A DNA stretch of 64,000 nucleotides from Mesorhizobium sp. B2-8-5 (GTDB lineage: Bacteria; Pseudomonadota; Alphaproteobacteria; Rhizobiales; Rhizobiaceae), in the NCBI RefSeq assembly GCF_006440675.2, contig NZ_CP083951.1, positions 6,357,501-6,421,500 of the forward strand, given 5' to 3'. The notes beneath the pieces are model-generated. The model did not search any database, was not told where the DNA came from, and saw nothing but the letters and a program-made list of their open reading frames with translations. Numbering within the stretch: the stretch's first letter is position 1; each line of letters begins with the position of its first letter. Both the position numbers and the translations under genes were made by a program. Shown here in pieces: positions 9,129-19,730 of this stretch.

Positions 9129-10688
9129 ATGGACACGACAGCCCAGCGCAAAATAGAGACGGAGCGGCCCGGGCCTTCAGGCCCGGCCCAAAGCGCCTCT
9201 CCTCGCCTGACGCTCTCAGGCATCTCGAAAAGCTTCCCGGGCGTGCGTGCCCTGCATAATGTCAGCCTGTCGCTCTATCCTGGACAGGTGACGGCGCTGA
9301 TCGGCGAGAACGGCGCCGGCAAGTCGACATTGGTCAAGATCATGACCGGCATCTACCAGGCCGACTCCGGCGAGATCGGCATCGACGGCCAGGCCACGAC
9401 GCTGCCGAGCGCGCATGCCGCCTTCGGCCACGGCATCACCGCCATCCATCAGGAAACCGTGCTGTTCGACGATCTGTCGGTCGCCGAGAACATCTTCCTT
9501 GGCCACGCGCCGCGCACCCGTTTCGGCACCATCGACTGGCGCACCATGCGCAAGAACGCGCGCGAGGTGCTGGAGACGATGCGCGCCGGCCATATCGACG
9601 CCGATGCACGACTGAGAGATCTCGGCATCGCCAACAAGCACCTGGTGGCAGTCGCCCGCGCCATGTCGATCGATGCGCGCATCGTCATCATGGACGAACC
9701 GACCGCAGCGCTTTCGATGAAGGAGATCGAGGAGCTTTTCCTGCTGATCGAATTCCTGAAAAGCGATGGCAAGGCGGTGCTGTTCATCAGCCACAAATTC
9801 GATGAGATCTACCGCATCGCCGATCGCTATACGGTGTTTCGCGACGGCGAGATGGTCGGCGAAGGCCTGCTCAAGGACGCCGGCCAGAACGAGATCGTAC
9901 GCATGATGGTCGGCCGCAATGTCGACCACATCTTTCCGCAGCGCGAGCCGAAGATCGGCGCGCCGGTGCTGTCCGTCTCCGGCCTGTCGCATCCGACCGA
10001 GTTCGACGATATCGGCTTCGAATTGCGCAAGGGCGAGATCCTCGGCTTCTACGGGCTGGTCGGCGCCGGGCGCAGCGAGGTGATGCAGGCGATCGCCGGC
10101 ATCACCCGCACGAGCCGGGGCGCGATTTCACTCGACGGCCGGACGATCGCACCGAAATCGGCTGCGGATTCGATCGAGGCCGGCATCGTCTATGTGCCCG
10201 AAGAACGCGGCAAGCAAGGCGTGGTGATCGGCCTGCCAATCTTCCAGAATGTTTCTCTCCCTTCACTGGCGCGCACCTCGAAATCCGGCGTGCTGAGGCT
10301 GGCGGAAGAGTTCTCGCTCGCCCGCTCCTATACCGAGCGGCTCGACCTGCGCGCCTCATCGCTGAGCCAGGATGTCGGCACGCTTTCCGGCGGCAACCAG
10401 CAGAAAGTCGTTATCGCCAAATGGCTGGCCACAGCGCCCAAGGTGATCATCCTCGACGAGCCGACCAAGGGCATCGACATCGGCTCCAAGGCCGCCGTGC
10501 ACGGCTTCATGGCCGAGCTGGTCGCGCAAGGCCTGTCGGTGATCATGGTGTCGTCCGAGCTGCCCGAAATCCTCGGCATGTCGGACCGCGTCGTGGTCAT
10601 GCGCGAAGGCCGTATCGCGGCGACCTACGACAACAAGAGTCTCGACGCCGAAACGCTGGTTCGGACGGCAGCGGGGATCGCGGCATGA
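9129..10688 (+). CDS. rhaT: Rhamnose ABC transporter, ATP-binding protein
   Basis: A 519-residue sugar ABC ATPase with two nucleotide-binding domains. The N-terminal domain has Walker [10 protein letters not shown] and Walker B IVIMDEPTAAL. The C-terminal domain has the degenerate loop YGLVGAGRSEV usual in this family, the signature TLSGGNQQK and Walker B VIILDEPTKG. It energises the permeases RhaP and RhaQ at the cytoplasmic face. The first 30 residues form a polar extension before the ATPase fold. Its stop overlaps the rhaP start (ATGA), indicating translational coupling. Confidence 0.93.
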   Translation: MDTTAQRKIETERPGPSGPAQSASPRLTLSGISKSFPGVRALHNVSLSLYPGQVTALIGENGAGKSTLVKIMTGIYQADSGEIGIDGQATTLPSAHAAFGHGITAIHQETVLFDDLSVAENIFLGHAPRTRFGTIDWRTMRKNAREVLETMRAGHIDADARLRDLGIANKHLVAVARAMSIDARIVIMDEPTAALSMKEIEELFLLIEFLKSDGKAVLFISHKFDEIYRIADRYTVFRDGEMVGEGLLKDAGQNEIVRMMVGRNVDHIFPQREPKIGAPVLSVSGLSHPTEFDDIGFELRKGEILGFYGLVGAGRSEVMQAIAGITRTSRGAISLDGRTIAPKSAADSIEAGIVYVPEERGKQGVVIGLPIFQNVSLPSLARTSKSGVLRLAEEFSLARSYTERLDLRASSLSQDVGTLSGGNQQKVVIAKWLATAPKVIILDEPTKGIDIGSKAAVHGFMAELVAQGLSVIMVSSELPEILGMSDRVVVMREGRIAATYDNKSLDAETLVRTAAGIAA

Positions 10689-11662
10689 AGAGCTTCCTCA
10701 AATATCGCGAGATCTGGCTGCTTGCCGGCATCGTCGTGCTGATCGGCCTGATCTCGACGCGCTTCCCCGGCTTCGCCGACCCCGCCAATCTGCGCCAGGT
10801 GTTCAACGACACCTCGATCCTGATGATCCTGGCGCTGGGGCAGATGGTGGTGATCCTGACGCGCTCGATCGATCTGTCGATGGCCTCCAACCTCTGCTTC
10901 ACCGGCATGGTGGTGGCCATGCTGAACGCCGCGCATCCGGCGATCCCGATCCCGATGCTGATCGTGATCGCGCTTCTCGTCGGCCTGGTGCTCGGCGCCA
11001 TCAACGGCCTTCTGGTGTGGCGGCTGAACATCCCGTCGATCGTGGTGACGTTGGGCACGCTCACCATCTATCGGGGCGCCACCTTCGTCGTCTCCGGCGG
11101 CGCTTGGGTCAATGCCGACCAGATGAGCCCGGACTTCATCAACTTCCAGCGCGTTGCCTTCCTCGGCCTGCCGGTGCTGTCCTGGATCGCGATCGTCGTG
11201 ATCGCGCTGTTCTTCCTGGTGATGACGCGGACCGCGATCGGCCGCTCGATCTACGCCATTGGCGTCAATCCGACCGCCTCGGTCTATGCCGGCATCGATG
11301 TCGGCCGCACCAAATTCATCGTCTTTTGCATTTCCGGCATGATCGGCGGGCTTGCCGGCTATCTGTGGATCTCGCGCTATGTGATCGCCTCGGTCGAGGT
11401 CGCCAACGGCTATGAGCTCAACATCATCGCCGCCTGCGTCATCGGCGGCATCTCGATCGCCGGCGGCATCGGCTCGGTCGGCGGCGCGGTGCTGGGGGCG
11501 CTGTTCCTCGGCATCATCTCCAACGCGCTGCCGGTCATCAACATCTCGCCCTTCTGGCAGATGGCGATCTCGGGCAGCGCCATCATCCTGGCCGTGGTGC
11601 TCAACGCGCGCGGCGAGCGCCGGCAGGGCCGCATCATCCTGAGAAAGGCGGAAGCGGCATGA
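10685..11662 (+). CDS. rhaP: Rhamnose ABC transporter permease 1
   Basis: A 325-residue integral membrane permease of the ribose/xylose (BPD_transp_2) family. There are about eight to nine hydrophobic segments, beginning around residue 9 (IWLLAGIVVLIGLI), and the conserved stretch AIGVNPTASVYAGI near the cytoplasmic loop. The start codon overlaps the rhaT stop by four bases and its own stop overlaps rhaQ the same way. It forms the channel with RhaQ for L-rhamnose uptake. Confidence 0.92.
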   Translation: MKSFLKYREIWLLAGIVVLIGLISTRFPGFADPANLRQVFNDTSILMILALGQMVVILTRSIDLSMASNLCFTGMVVAMLNAAHPAIPIPMLIVIALLVGLVLGAINGLLVWRLNIPSIVVTLGTLTIYRGATFVVSGGAWVNADQMSPDFINFQRVAFLGLPVLSWIAIVVIALFFLVMTRTAIGRSIYAIGVNPTASVYAGIDVGRTKFIVFCISGMIGGLAGYLWISRYVIASVEVANGYELNIIAACVIGGISIAGGIGSVGGAVLGALFLGIISNALPVINISPFWQMAISGSAIILAVVLNARGERRQGRIILRKAEAA

Positions 11663-12660
11663 CCGACACCCCTGCCCCGCGCCATATCCCCGACCGGCTC
11701 GACAAGCCGCTGTCCTCGGCGATCTTCTCCTGGGAAGCGCTGCTGGTCGTCATCGCGGTCGCCATCTTTGCGGTCAACAGCTTCGCTTCGCCCTATTTCC
11801 TCGATCCGTGGTCGCTGTCGGACCTGACCTTCAACTTCACCGAAAAGGGGCTGATCGCTCTAGCCATGGCGCTGCTGATCATCTCCGGCGAGATCGATCT
11901 CTCGGTTGCCGCGATCGTGGCTTTAGCCTCGACGATGATGGGCGTGGCGGTGCAAGCCGGTGCGGGCACCCCAGTGCTGGTGGCGATCGGCATCGTCGTC
12001 GGCCTTGGCTGCGGCTCCTTCAATGGGTTGCTGGTCACCCGCCTCGGCCTGCCTTCCATCGTCGTCACCATCGGCACGATGAGCCTGTTCCGCGGCATCG
12101 CCTTCATCATCCTCGGCGACCAGGCCTACAAAGGCTATCCGGAAAGCTTCGCCTTCTTCGGCCAAGGCTATGTCTGGTGGGTCTTCTCGTTCGAGCTGGC
12201 GCTGTTCCTGATCGCGGCGCTGATCTACTGGTTCGTCCTGCACCGCACGAGCTTCGGCCGCCGGGTCTTCGCCATCGGCAACAACCCGGTGGCCTGCCAA
12301 TTCTCCGGCGTGCGCGTCAACCGCATCAAGTTCATCCTGTTCTGCCTGACCGGGCTGATGTCGGGCATCGCCTCCGTGCTGATCACCTCGCGGCTCGGCT
12401 CGACGCGGCCGTCTATCGCGCAGGGCTACGAGCTTGAGGCGATCACCATGGTGGTGCTGGGCGGCGTCTCGATTCTCGGCGGCGCCGGCAGCATTCTGGG
12501 CGTCGTGCTCGCCGCCTTCATCATGGGGCTGGTGACGTTCGGCCTCGGACTGCTCAACGTGCCCGGCATCGTCATGTCGATCTTCATCGGCCTGTTGCTG
12601 ATCATCGTCATCGCGCTGCCCATTATCTGGCGCCGCCTGCGCGTGGGACGCTTCGCCTGA
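11659..12660 (+). CDS. rhaQ: Rhamnose ABC transporter permease 2
   Basis: A 333-residue permease paralogous to RhaP, with a cytoplasmic N-terminus and about eight to nine membrane segments. It carries the family motifs [17 protein letters not shown] and [14 protein letters not shown] and the Gly-rich [14 protein letters not shown] loop. It overlaps rhaP by four bases at its start and shares one base with the rhaU start (TGATG). The tight coupling supports one polycistronic rhaSTPQUK transcript. Confidence 0.92.
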   Translation: MTDTPAPRHIPDRLDKPLSSAIFSWEALLVVIAVAIFAVNSFASPYFLDPWSLSDLTFNFTEKGLIALAMALLIISGEIDLSVAAIVALASTMMGVAVQAGAGTPVLVAIGIVVGLGCGSFNGLLVTRLGLPSIVVTIGTMSLFRGIAFIILGDQAYKGYPESFAFFGQGYVWWVFSFELALFLIAALIYWFVLHRTSFGRRVFAIGNNPVACQFSGVRVNRIKFILFCLTGLMSGIASVLITSRLGSTRPSIAQGYELEAITMVVLGGVSILGGAGSILGVVLAAFIMGLVTFGLGLLNVPGIVMSIFIGLLLIIVIALPIIWRRLRVGRFA

Positions 12661-12974
12661 TGGAGAAATACGCCTTCAAGATGAAGCTCAATCCCGGCAT
12701 GAAGGCCGAGTACCAGCGGCGCCATGACGAGATCTGGCCCGAGCTAGTTGATCTGCTGAAGCTGGCCGGCGTCTCCGATTATTCGATCCATCTCGACGAG
12801 GAAACCAACATCCTGTTCGGGGTGCTGCGGCGGCGTGACGACCACGGCATGGCGGACCTTCCGAAGCACCCCGTGATGCAGCGCTGGTGGGCGCATATGG
12901 CCGACCTCATGGAAACCAAAACCGACAACGAGCCGGTGGCGGTGCCGCTGGAAACCGTGTTCCATATGGCATGA
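12660..12974 (+). CDS. rhaU: L-rhamnose mutarotase
   Basis: A 104-residue protein of the RhaM/RhaU mutarotase family, which interconverts the alpha and beta anomers of L-rhamnose. Family marks include [27 protein letters not shown] N-terminus (split here), the [12 protein letters not shown] strand and [12 protein letters not shown]. The start codon overlaps the rhaQ stop and the end overlaps rhaK by four bases. Length equals the family norm. Confidence 0.93.
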   Translation: MEKYAFKMKLNPGMKAEYQRRHDEIWPELVDLLKLAGVSDYSIHLDEETNILFGVLRRRDDHGMADLPKHPVMQRWWAHMADLMETKTDNEPVAVPLETVFHMA

Positions 12975-14320
12975 TCGTCGCCGTCATCGATATCGGCAAG
13001 ACCAACGCCAAGGTAGCGCTGGTCGATCTCGCGACGCTGAGCGAGATTGCACTGCGCCGTATCGCCAATGCTCCTGTGCGGCAGGCGCCCTACCCGCATC
13101 ACGATGTCGAGGCGCTGTGGACGTTCATCCTCGACAGCCTGGCCGATCTCAACCGCGAACAGCGGATCGATGCGATATCGATCACCACGCATGGCGCGAC
13201 CGGCGCGCTGGTCGACCGCTCCGGCGAACTGGTACTGCCGGTGCTCGACTATGAATTCGACGGCCCCGACCAGCTTGCGGCCGACTACGACGCCGTGCGT
13301 CCGCCCTTCGCCGAAACCGGTACGCCGCGGTTGCCGATCGGCCTCAATCTCGGCGCGCAATTCTTCTGGCAGCAGAGACAATTCCCGGCGGAATTCGCCA
13401 AGGCCGCCGCGATGCTGATGTATCCGCAGTACTGGGCGCTGCGGCTGACCGGTGTCGCTGCCAATGAAGGCACGTCGCTCGGCTGCCACACCGATCTGTG
13501 GAACCCCTGGACGTCCGATTACTCCTCGCTGGCCGACAGGATGGGCTGGCGCCGGTTGATGGCGCCGGTGCGGCCAGCAAAGGATCGGCTTGGCCCGATC
13601 CTGCCGGAGCTGGCGCAACGCACAGGGCTCGACCCGCAGACGCCCGTATTCTGCGGACTGCACGATTCCAACGCCTCGCTGCTGCCGCATCTGTTGTCCG
13701 ACGCACCGCCCTTCTCGGTCGTTTCGACCGGCACATGGGTGGTGTCGATGGCGGTGGGCGGCCGGAAGGTCGAGTTGGACGCGGCGCGCGACACGCTGGT
13801 CAACGTCAATGCGCTCGGCGATCCTGTGCCGTCGGCGCGGTTCATGGGCGGACGCGAGTTTTCGCTGTTGACCGACGGCCAGCCACAGGAATGGAGTGAA
13901 GACGACGTTGCCGCCGTGCTGGCGCAGAAAGCTCTGCTGCTGCCGTCCACTCAGCAGGGCTCCGGACCGTTTCCGCAGCGCGCCGCGCAATGGTGTAACG
14001 CCGACGACCTGAGCTCCGGCCAGCGCTTCGCCGCCATCTCATTCTACCTGGCGCTGATGACCGTGACCTGCCTGGAGCTGATTGGCGGCGACGGGCCGAC
14101 AACCGTCGAGGGACCGTTCGCGCAGAACCCGCTTTTCATCCGCATGCTGGCGGCAGCGACGGGAAGGCCCGTCATTGCATCGGAGGCCTCGACCGGCACC
14201 AGCATCGGCGCCGCGCTGCTGGCGTCGGATGGCGCTACGGTCACGAGCAAAGGCGAACGCACCGCACCGCCAATCGAGCGCGCTTGGCGCGAATACGCGT
14301 TGGCCTGGCAGCAGGCGTGA
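12971..14320 (+). CDS. rhaK: Rhamnose/rhamnulose kinase, FGGY family
   Basis: A 449-residue sugar kinase. The N-terminus [14 protein letters not shown] is the FGGY phosphate-binding loop; further marks are [35 protein letters not shown] and the C-terminal [15 protein letters not shown] chose ATG 12971, overlapping rhaU by four bases, because it places the ATPase loop at the very N-terminus. In Rhizobium leguminosarum RhaK activity is also required for transport by the RhaSTPQ system, from memory of published work. It is the last gene of the plus-strand operon. Confidence 0.92.
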   Translation: MIVAVIDIGKTNAKVALVDLATLSEIALRRIANAPVRQAPYPHHDVEALWTFILDSLADLNREQRIDAISITTHGATGALVDRSGELVLPVLDYEFDGPDQLAADYDAVRPPFAETGTPRLPIGLNLGAQFFWQQRQFPAEFAKAAAMLMYPQYWALRLTGVAANEGTSLGCHTDLWNPWTSDYSSLADRMGWRRLMAPVRPAKDRLGPILPELAQRTGLDPQTPVFCGLHDSNASLLPHLLSDAPPFSVVSTGTWVVSMAVGGRKVELDAARDTLVNVNALGDPVPSARFMGGREFSLLTDGQPQEWSEDDVAAVLAQKALLLPSTQQGSGPFPQRAAQWCNADDLSSGQRFAAISFYLALMTVTCLELIGGDGPTTVEGPFAQNPLFIRMLAAATGRPVIASEASTGTSIGAALLASDGATVTSKGERTAPPIERAWREYALAWQQA

Positions 14321-14334
14321 AGCTCTAAGCCGGC

Positions 14335-15591
14335 TCAGCGCGCCGTCCCGTAGAGCAATCCCTGCGGATCGATCTGCGGCTTGCGGCCGGCAACGACGTC
14401 GGCGAGGAACTGTCCCGAGCCGCAGGCCATAGTCCAGCCGACATGGCCGTGGCCGGTATCGAGATAGAGATTGCGGTATTTCGCCTGGCCGATAACCGGC
14501 ACCGAGTTCGGCATCATCGGCCGCAGGCCTGCCCACAGCACGGCCTTCTTCTCGTCGAAGGCGCCCGGGAAAAGGTCCTTTCCGGTTTCCAGGATGGTTC
14601 TGAAATCGCCGGGCTTGAAGCTGCGGTCGAAGCCGGTGAATTCGGCCGTCGAGGACATGCGCAGGCGGTTGCCGAGCCTCGAATAGCCGATCAGCCGGTC
14701 CTCGTCGGCGCCGCCCATGGTCGGCCCCTTGCTTTCGTCTTCTAGGGGAATCGTCGCGGTGTAGCCTTTCACCGGATAGACCGGCAGGTCGATGCCGTAG
14801 CGGCGGCCGAGCAGGCCGCTTTCCGGCCCCATGGAGATGACGATGGCGTCGCCGGCGAGCGGGCCGGCCGAAGTCATGACGGCGCGCACCCGGTCGCCCT
14901 CGATGTCGAGGCCCTGGACCGTCGTGCCGAACAGGAATTTGACGCCGAGCTTCTCGGCGGCATAGGCCGCGAGCCTGTCGGTGAACTGCTTGGAATCGCC
15001 GGTCTGGTCGATCGGCGAATAGATGCCGCCGGCGATCTTTTCCTTCACGCCGGCAAGGCCCGGTTCCAGCTCGACCAGGCGCTCGCGGCCGACGATCTCG
15101 ATCGGCAGGCCGTGCTCGCCGAGATAGCGGTAATTGTCGGTGCCGGTGTCGACGCTCTTTTGCGATCGGAAGAAGTAGAGAATGCCCTTCCTGCGCTCGT
15201 CGTAATGGATGCCGGTTTCCTCCGAGAGCGCGTTGATGCAATCGCGGGAGTGGAGTGCCAGCCTGAGCTTGATATCGGTGTTGGCGCGCAGGCGCTTCAC
15301 CGTGCATTCGCGCAGGAAACGCAGGCTCCAGGCATAGAAATAGGGATCGAGGCGCAGCCTGACCTTGATGCCGAGGTCGTGGTTCCAGAGCGCGCGCAGG
15401 AAGGTCTTCAGCGCGGCCGGCGAGGCCCAGGCGGTTGCGTCGCCCGGCGAGACCAGGCCGGCATTCGACTGGCTGGTGCCGCGCGCCGCCGCTTCGTGGC
15501 GCTCGATCACCGTCACCTCATGACCGTCCTTTGCCAAATAATAGGCGGCCGCCGTGCCAACCACCCCGGCGCCGAGAACCAAGACCTTCAT
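14335..15591 (-). CDS. dadA: D-amino acid dehydrogenase, small subunit
   Basis: A 418-residue FAD-dependent oxidoreductase that deaminates D-amino acids, classically D-alanine, to 2-oxo acids at the inner membrane. The N-terminus KVLVLGAGVVGTAAAYYLA is the dinucleotide-binding fold. Other family marks are SQSNAGLVSPG, AWASPAALKTF, YPVKGYTATIP, RPMMPNSVPVIG and the C-terminal DTGHGHVGWTMACGSG. GGGGACAG precedes the ATG. It is convergent with rhaK with only 14 bases between the stops. Confidence 0.92.
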   Translation of the reverse strand: MKVLVLGAGVVGTAAAYYLAKDGHEVTVIERHEAAARGTSQSNAGLVSPGDATAWASPAALKTFLRALWNHDLGIKVRLRLDPYFYAWSLRFLRECTVKRLRANTDIKLRLALHSRDCINALSEETGIHYDERRKGILYFFRSQKSVDTGTDNYRYLGEHGLPIEIVGRERLVELEPGLAGVKEKIAGGIYSPIDQTGDSKQFTDRLAAYAAEKLGVKFLFGTTVQGLDIEGDRVRAVMTSAGPLAGDAIVISMGPESGLLGRRYGIDLPVYPVKGYTATIPLEDESKGPTMGGADEDRLIGYSRLGNRLRMSSTAEFTGFDRSFKPGDFRTILETGKDLFPGAFDEKKAVLWAGLRPMMPNSVPVIGQAKYRNLYLDTGHGHVGWTMACGSGQFLADVVAGRKPQIDPQGLLYGTAR

Positions 15592-15703
15592 GCTGTCCCC
15601 TCAGGATCGAACAGGGCAGCGCGCCTCGACGCACCGCTGCATGAGGCTCAATACCGCGTCTAAAGACGCCGGACGAGCCCTTGGCCCAACAGCTCAGTTT
15701 CAT

Positions 15704-15778
15704 TACGCAATTCCGGAGGGAAGGCTACGGCGAAGTCGCCGAACCCAACCGCTACACACTTTTCCCGGAATTGCTCAG
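15704..15778. repeat. Intergenic palindromic repeat B, copy 1
   Basis: Starts ACGCAATTCCGG and ends TTTTCCCGGAATTGCTCAG, the ends forming a CAATTCCGG/CCGGAATTG stem. Other copies are at 29101, 41675 and, truncated, 51134. This copy carries about 20 extra central bases. Its last bases include the galE stop codon. Confidence 0.8.
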
Positions 15779-16773
15779 GTTCGAACGGAGTTCTTGGTCG
15801 TCAGGATGCGTTCCCAGGCCAGCGCATCGTTGACGATCAAGTCGAGATCGTCACGCTGCGGCGTCCAGCCGAGTTCGTTGCGGGCAAGCTCGGAATTGGC
15901 GACCACGGCGGCGGCGTCGCCCGGCCGGCGGTCCCCCATGCGCACATCGAAGTCATGGCCGAAGGCGCGGCGCACGCTGTCTATCACCTCGAGCACGGAA
16001 TAGCCGTGGCTGTAGCCGCAATTGGCGACGAGGCTCTCGCCACCGGCGCGCAGCCGCTGCAGCGCCAGCCGGTGCGCGGCGGCGAGATCGCTGACATGGA
16101 TGTAATCGCGCATGCAGGTGCCGTCCGGCGTCGGATAGTCATTGCCGAAGACCTGCATGAAGGGGCGCTTGCCGAGCGCGGTCTCGCAGGCGACCTTGAT
16201 CAGATGCGTGGCGCCGGGCGTCGACTGTCCGGTGCGGCCCTTTGGATCGGCGCCGGCGACGTTGAAATAGCGCAGCGCCGTGTAGCGGATGTCGTGCGCC
16301 AGGGCGGCATCGCGCAGCATCCACTCGCTCATCAACTTGGAAAGGCCATAGGGCGATTCCGGCGCAAGGCGGGCATCCTCGCGCACCGGCTCCAGCCCGG
16401 CGCCGCCATAGACGGCGGCGGTGGAGGAGAAGATGAAATGCGGCACGCCTTCGCGCACCGCGGTTTCGATCAGCGTGCGGGTCTTGCAGGTGTTGTTCTC
16501 GTAGTAACCGAGCGGGTCGGCGACCGATTCCGGCACGACGATCGAACCGGCGAAGTGGATGATGGCATCGACCTTGTTGTCGCGGATGATCCGGCCGACC
16601 AGGTCACGATCGGCGACATCGCCGACGACCAACCTTGCTTCCGGGGCCACCGCCCATTCGAAGCCGGTGGAAAGCCGGTCGAGCACCACGACGCTCTCGC
16701 CGGCGTCCAGCAGCTCCCAGACCATGTGGCTGCCGATATAGCCGGCACCGCCCGTCACCAAAACCGTCATCAT
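15775..16773 (-). CDS. galE: UDP-glucose 4-epimerase
   Basis: A 332-residue extended short-chain dehydrogenase interconverting UDP-glucose and UDP-galactose. In rhizobia the same activity (ExoB) supplies galactose for exopolysaccharide and LPS. Visible motifs are the NAD-binding TGGAGYIGSHM, the SSTAAVYG stretch with the catalytic Ser, and YGLSK with the catalytic Tyr and Lys. Further family marks are RYFNVAGADP and RDYIHVSDLA. GAGG lies before tandem ATG codons at 16773 and 16770; either could be the start. The stop codon lies inside repeat B. Confidence 0.92.
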   Translation of the reverse strand: MMTVLVTGGAGYIGSHMVWELLDAGESVVVLDRLSTGFEWAVAPEARLVVGDVADRDLVGRIIRDNKVDAIIHFAGSIVVPESVADPLGYYENNTCKTRTLIETAVREGVPHFIFSSTAAVYGGAGLEPVREDARLAPESPYGLSKLMSEWMLRDAALAHDIRYTALRYFNVAGADPKGRTGQSTPGATHLIKVACETALGKRPFMQVFGNDYPTPDGTCMRDYIHVSDLAAAHRLALQRLRAGGESLVANCGYSHGYSVLEVIDSVRRAFGHDFDVRMGDRRPGDAAAVVANSELARNELGWTPQRDDLDLIVNDALAWERILTTKNSVRT

Positions 16774-17101
16774 CTACCTCGCTGATCAAGATTTATCGGA
16801 AACTGTCTCAACAGCCACCGTGCTGGAAACCCCGCCGCAAGCCCGTTAAAGCCTATGTCGTTCGCCCAAACCGCTGTGCACTTTTGGGCGATATGCATTG
16901 GCCTCCCTACAGTGTTAAATCCGTAACAGTTCCTCCCGCCCGAGGCATCGTACTGAAACAAAGCTGCTTCAAACAGCCGGGAATAGGCCACGATCCGGCA
17001 TCGTTAGGAACAGGGTAAAGGCGTGGCATTTTGACCGGTTGGGTCCGGTGGACGTGGCATGGGGCAGTGACTATGATCCGCCGCAAAATTGGGAAGCCGA
17101 C
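16774..17101. other. galE-hemA intergenic region
   Basis: This 328-base divergent gap holds a degenerate repeat A hairpin (16853-16899) and otherwise no open frame that looks coding. It must contain the galE and hemA promoters. A dyad ACCGG-N6-CCGGT lies at about 17034-17049, but I see no convincing FNR/FixK-type box. Confidence 0.5.
16853..16899. repeat. Degenerate half-copy of repeat A
   Basis: TATGTCGTTCGCCCAAACC...CTTTTGGGCGATATGCATT matches the second hairpin of repeat A in order and spacing, with compensating changes (CGCCCAAA pairs with TTTTGGGCG). The GC-rich hairpin of the full repeat is absent. Confidence 0.65.
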
Positions 17102-18379
17102 ATGAATTACCAGCGGTTCTTCGAAGATGCGATCGATCAGCTCCACGCCGAGCGTCGCTATCGCGTTTTCGCCGACCTCGAGCGCATGGTGGGCAAGTTC
17201 CCGCGCGCCATCTGGCGTTCCAACGGCCGTGCCCAGGAAATCACCGTTTGGTGCTCCAACGACTATCTCGGCATGGGCCAGAACGAAGATGTCATCGCCG
17301 CCTTCCAGAACGCGGCCGGCCGGATGGGTTCGGGCGCCGGCGGCACCCGCAACATCTCCGGCACGTCCAACCCGCTGGTCGAACTGGAGCATGAGCTCGC
17401 CGACCTGCACGACAAGGAAGCAGCCCTTGTCTTCACCTCGGGCTTCGTCTCCAACGAGGCCTCGATCTCGACCATCGCGCGGCTGCTCCCCAACTGCCTG
17501 ATCATCTCGGACGAGCTGAACCATGCCTCGATGATCGAAGGCGTTCGGCGCTCGGGCGCGGAAAAGAAGATCTTCCGCCACAACGACGTCGCGCATCTGG
17601 AAAGCCTGCTGCAGGCGGCCGGGCGCGAACGCGCCAAGCTGATCGTCTTCGAAAGCGTCTATTCGATGGACGGCGACATCGCGCCGATCAAGCAGATCGT
17701 CGAGCTCGCCGAACGCTACAACGCCATGACCTATATCGATGAGGTCCATGCCGTCGGCATGTACGGACCGCGCGGCGGCGGCATCACCGAGCGCGAAGGC
17801 CTGGCCGACCGCATCGACATCATCCAGGGCACGCTGGCCAAGGCCTTCGGCACGCTGGGCGGCTACATCACCGGCACCAGCGCGGTGATCGACGCCGTGC
17901 GTTCCTATGCGCCGGGCTTCATCTTCACCACTGCGCTGCCGCCGGCCATCGCCGCCGCCACCACCGCCTCTATCCGCCACCTCAAACGCTCGCAGGTCGA
18001 GCGCGACGCACAGCGACGCCAGGCGGCGCGCACCAAGCAGGTGCTTGCGGCGGCCGGCTTGCCGGTGATGGAATCGGCCACCCATATCGTGCCGGTGCTG
18101 GTCGGCGACCCCGAGCTTTGCAAGATGGCCAGCGACCGCCTGCTCGGCGTGCACGGCATCTACATCCAGCCGATCAACTATCCGACGGTGCCGCGCGGCA
18201 CCGAGCGGCTGCGCATCACGCCGACGCCGTTCCATTCGGACGCGCTGATCGCCGAATTGCAGGACGCGCTGGTCGAGACCTGGGATGCCCTGGGCATTCC
18301 CTATGCCAGCTCCGGCCGTCCCGCTGTCGCCAAGACCGATCGGATCATTCCGCTCCTGGTGCCGAAATCAGGCGGCTGA
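17102..18379 (+). CDS. hemA: 5-aminolevulinate synthase
   Basis: A 425-residue PLP enzyme condensing glycine and succinyl-CoA to 5-aminolevulinate, the first step of haem synthesis in alphaproteobacteria. It carries the ALAS marks [43 protein letters not shown] and [13 protein letters not shown], with the PLP lysine at Lys247. I chose ATG 17102, preceded by GGGAAG, because homologues begin MNYQ/MDYQ. Haem supply matters for respiration and symbiotic cytochromes. A single-gene unit flanked by a long upstream gap. Confidence 0.95.
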   Translation: MNYQRFFEDAIDQLHAERRYRVFADLERMVGKFPRAIWRSNGRAQEITVWCSNDYLGMGQNEDVIAAFQNAAGRMGSGAGGTRNISGTSNPLVELEHELADLHDKEAALVFTSGFVSNEASISTIARLLPNCLIISDELNHASMIEGVRRSGAEKKIFRHNDVAHLESLLQAAGRERAKLIVFESVYSMDGDIAPIKQIVELAERYNAMTYIDEVHAVGMYGPRGGGITEREGLADRIDIIQGTLAKAFGTLGGYITGTSAVIDAVRSYAPGFIFTTALPPAIAAATTASIRHLKRSQVERDAQRRQAARTKQVLAAAGLPVMESATHIVPVLVGDPELCKMASDRLLGVHGIYIQPINYPTVPRGTERLRITPTPFHSDALIAELQDALVETWDALGIPYASSGRPAVAKTDRIIPLLVPKSGG

Positions 18380-18452
18380 CGTTACGTCTGCCTAAGAACG
18401 AAGCGGTGCGGAAAAGGGTTCGTAAACAAACACTTCCCGACCGATTGCGACC

Positions 18453-19643
18453 TCACACCGTCTTCATCCATTTCGCCAAACGATGCGCCGCTTCCTCGAG
18501 CTGATCGAGGCGACGGTGGAAGCATAGTCTGAGGAAGGCTTCGCCGCCGGGGCCGAAGGCGGTGCCGGGCGCCAGGCCGACATTGGCGTTGTCGACGATG
18601 TCGAAGGCGGCTTTTCGGGCATCGGTGAGGCCGTCGACCCTGAAGAACAGGTAGAAGGCGCCTTGCGGCACGGTGAAACGCGCCTTGCCGGTTTCGCCCA
18701 GAATGCCGCAGACGAGATCGCGGGCGGCCCGCGCGCGCGCCACCTGTTCGGCGATGAAGCCGTCGCCCTCGTCAAGGGCGGCGACCGCGCCGCGTTGCAT
18801 GAACTGGGCGACGCCCGAGGTCGAGTACTGGATCAGGTTTTCGAACACCTGCTGCAAGGCGGGATGGGTCTTGATCCAGCCGACGCGCCAGCCGGTCATC
18901 GCCCAGTTCTTGGAAAAACTGTTGACGAACAGGATGCAGTCCTCGGGCGTGGCGACGTCGAGGAAGGAGGGCGCGCGGCCGTGGCCGTAGTGGAACAACG
19001 AATAGATCTCGTCGGCAATGATCCACAGGCCCTTTTGGCGGGCGAGATCGAGGATCGCCTGGAGCGTCTCCTTGTCGGCCGTCCAGCCGGTCGGGTTGGA
19101 CGGCGTGTTGATGAACAACAGCTTTGTGCGCGGCGTGATCGCGGAGGCGATCTTGTCGACGTCGCAGGACCAGCCATTGCCGGACTGGTCGAGGGTGACC
19201 GGCACCGGCACGGCGCCCGCCACGCCGGCGGCCGCGGCGAAGTTCGGCCAGGCGGGCGAGAGGTAGATCACCTCGTCGCCGCTGCCGGCGATCGCGTCGA
19301 TGGCCAGTTGGATGGCATGCATGCCGGATCCGGTGACGATGAACTCTTCCTCGGCGAAGGTCCCGCCGAAGTGCCTGGCGTAGTAGCGGGCGAGCGCCTG
19401 CCTGAGCGCGGGAATGCCCTTCTGCCAGGTGTAGAACGTCTCGCCGTCGGCCAGCCCTTTGGCGGCGGCATCGCTGATGAAGGAAGGCGTCGGCAGATCG
19501 CCCTCACCGGCCCAGAGCGGGATCAGGCCTTCACGCAACCGGCCGTGATTGACGACGGCGACTATGCCGCTTTCGGGTGCGGCTCGGGCTTCGGTGCGCA
19601 AGGTCTGGATCAGGGTCATGCAAGAATCCGTCCGGTTTTTCAT
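18453..19643 (-). CDS. PLP-dependent class I/II aminotransferase
   Basis: A 396-residue fold-type I aminotransferase of the aspartate-aminotransferase superfamily. Conserved parts are LWAGEGDLPTPSF, TPSNPTGW, IADEIYSLF and SFSKNWAMTGWRVGW, where the Lys binds PLP, and the C-terminal RLCFHR Arg that binds substrate carboxylate. Substrate cannot be read from sequence; pyridoxal phosphate-dependent aminotransferases of this group act on aspartate, alanine or aromatic amino acids. AGAGG lies 9 bases before ATG 19643; a second ATG at 19619 is an alternative. No operon partner is evident. Confidence 0.85.
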   Translation of the reverse strand: MKNRTDSCMTLIQTLRTEARAAPESGIVAVVNHGRLREGLIPLWAGEGDLPTPSFISDAAAKGLADGETFYTWQKGIPALRQALARYYARHFGGTFAEEEFIVTGSGMHAIQLAIDAIAGSGDEVIYLSPAWPNFAAAAGVAGAVPVPVTLDQSGNGWSCDVDKIASAITPRTKLLFINTPSNPTGWTADKETLQAILDLARQKGLWIIADEIYSLFHYGHGRAPSFLDVATPEDCILFVNSFSKNWAMTGWRVGWIKTHPALQQVFENLIQYSTSGVAQFMQRGAVAALDEGDGFIAEQVARARAARDLVCGILGETGKARFTVPQGAFYLFFRVDGLTDARKAAFDIVDNANVGLAPGTAFGPGGEAFLRLCFHRRLDQLEEAAHRLAKWMKTV

Positions 19644-19677
19644 GACTGCTAGCCTCTTTTACGGCAGCCGCAAACAG

Positions 19678-19707
19678 AAAACCCCGGCCGCAGGCGGCCG
19701 GGGTTTT
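19678..19707 (-). terminator. Intrinsic terminator after mscL
   Basis: On the minus strand AAAACCCCGGCCGC-CT-GCGGCCGGGG is followed by TTTTCTGTTT, 23 bases after the mscL stop. A GC-rich stem with U-run is a classical rho-independent terminator. Confidence 0.85.
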
Positions 19708-19730
19708 GGTCCAGGGCGCTCGTTGCGGAG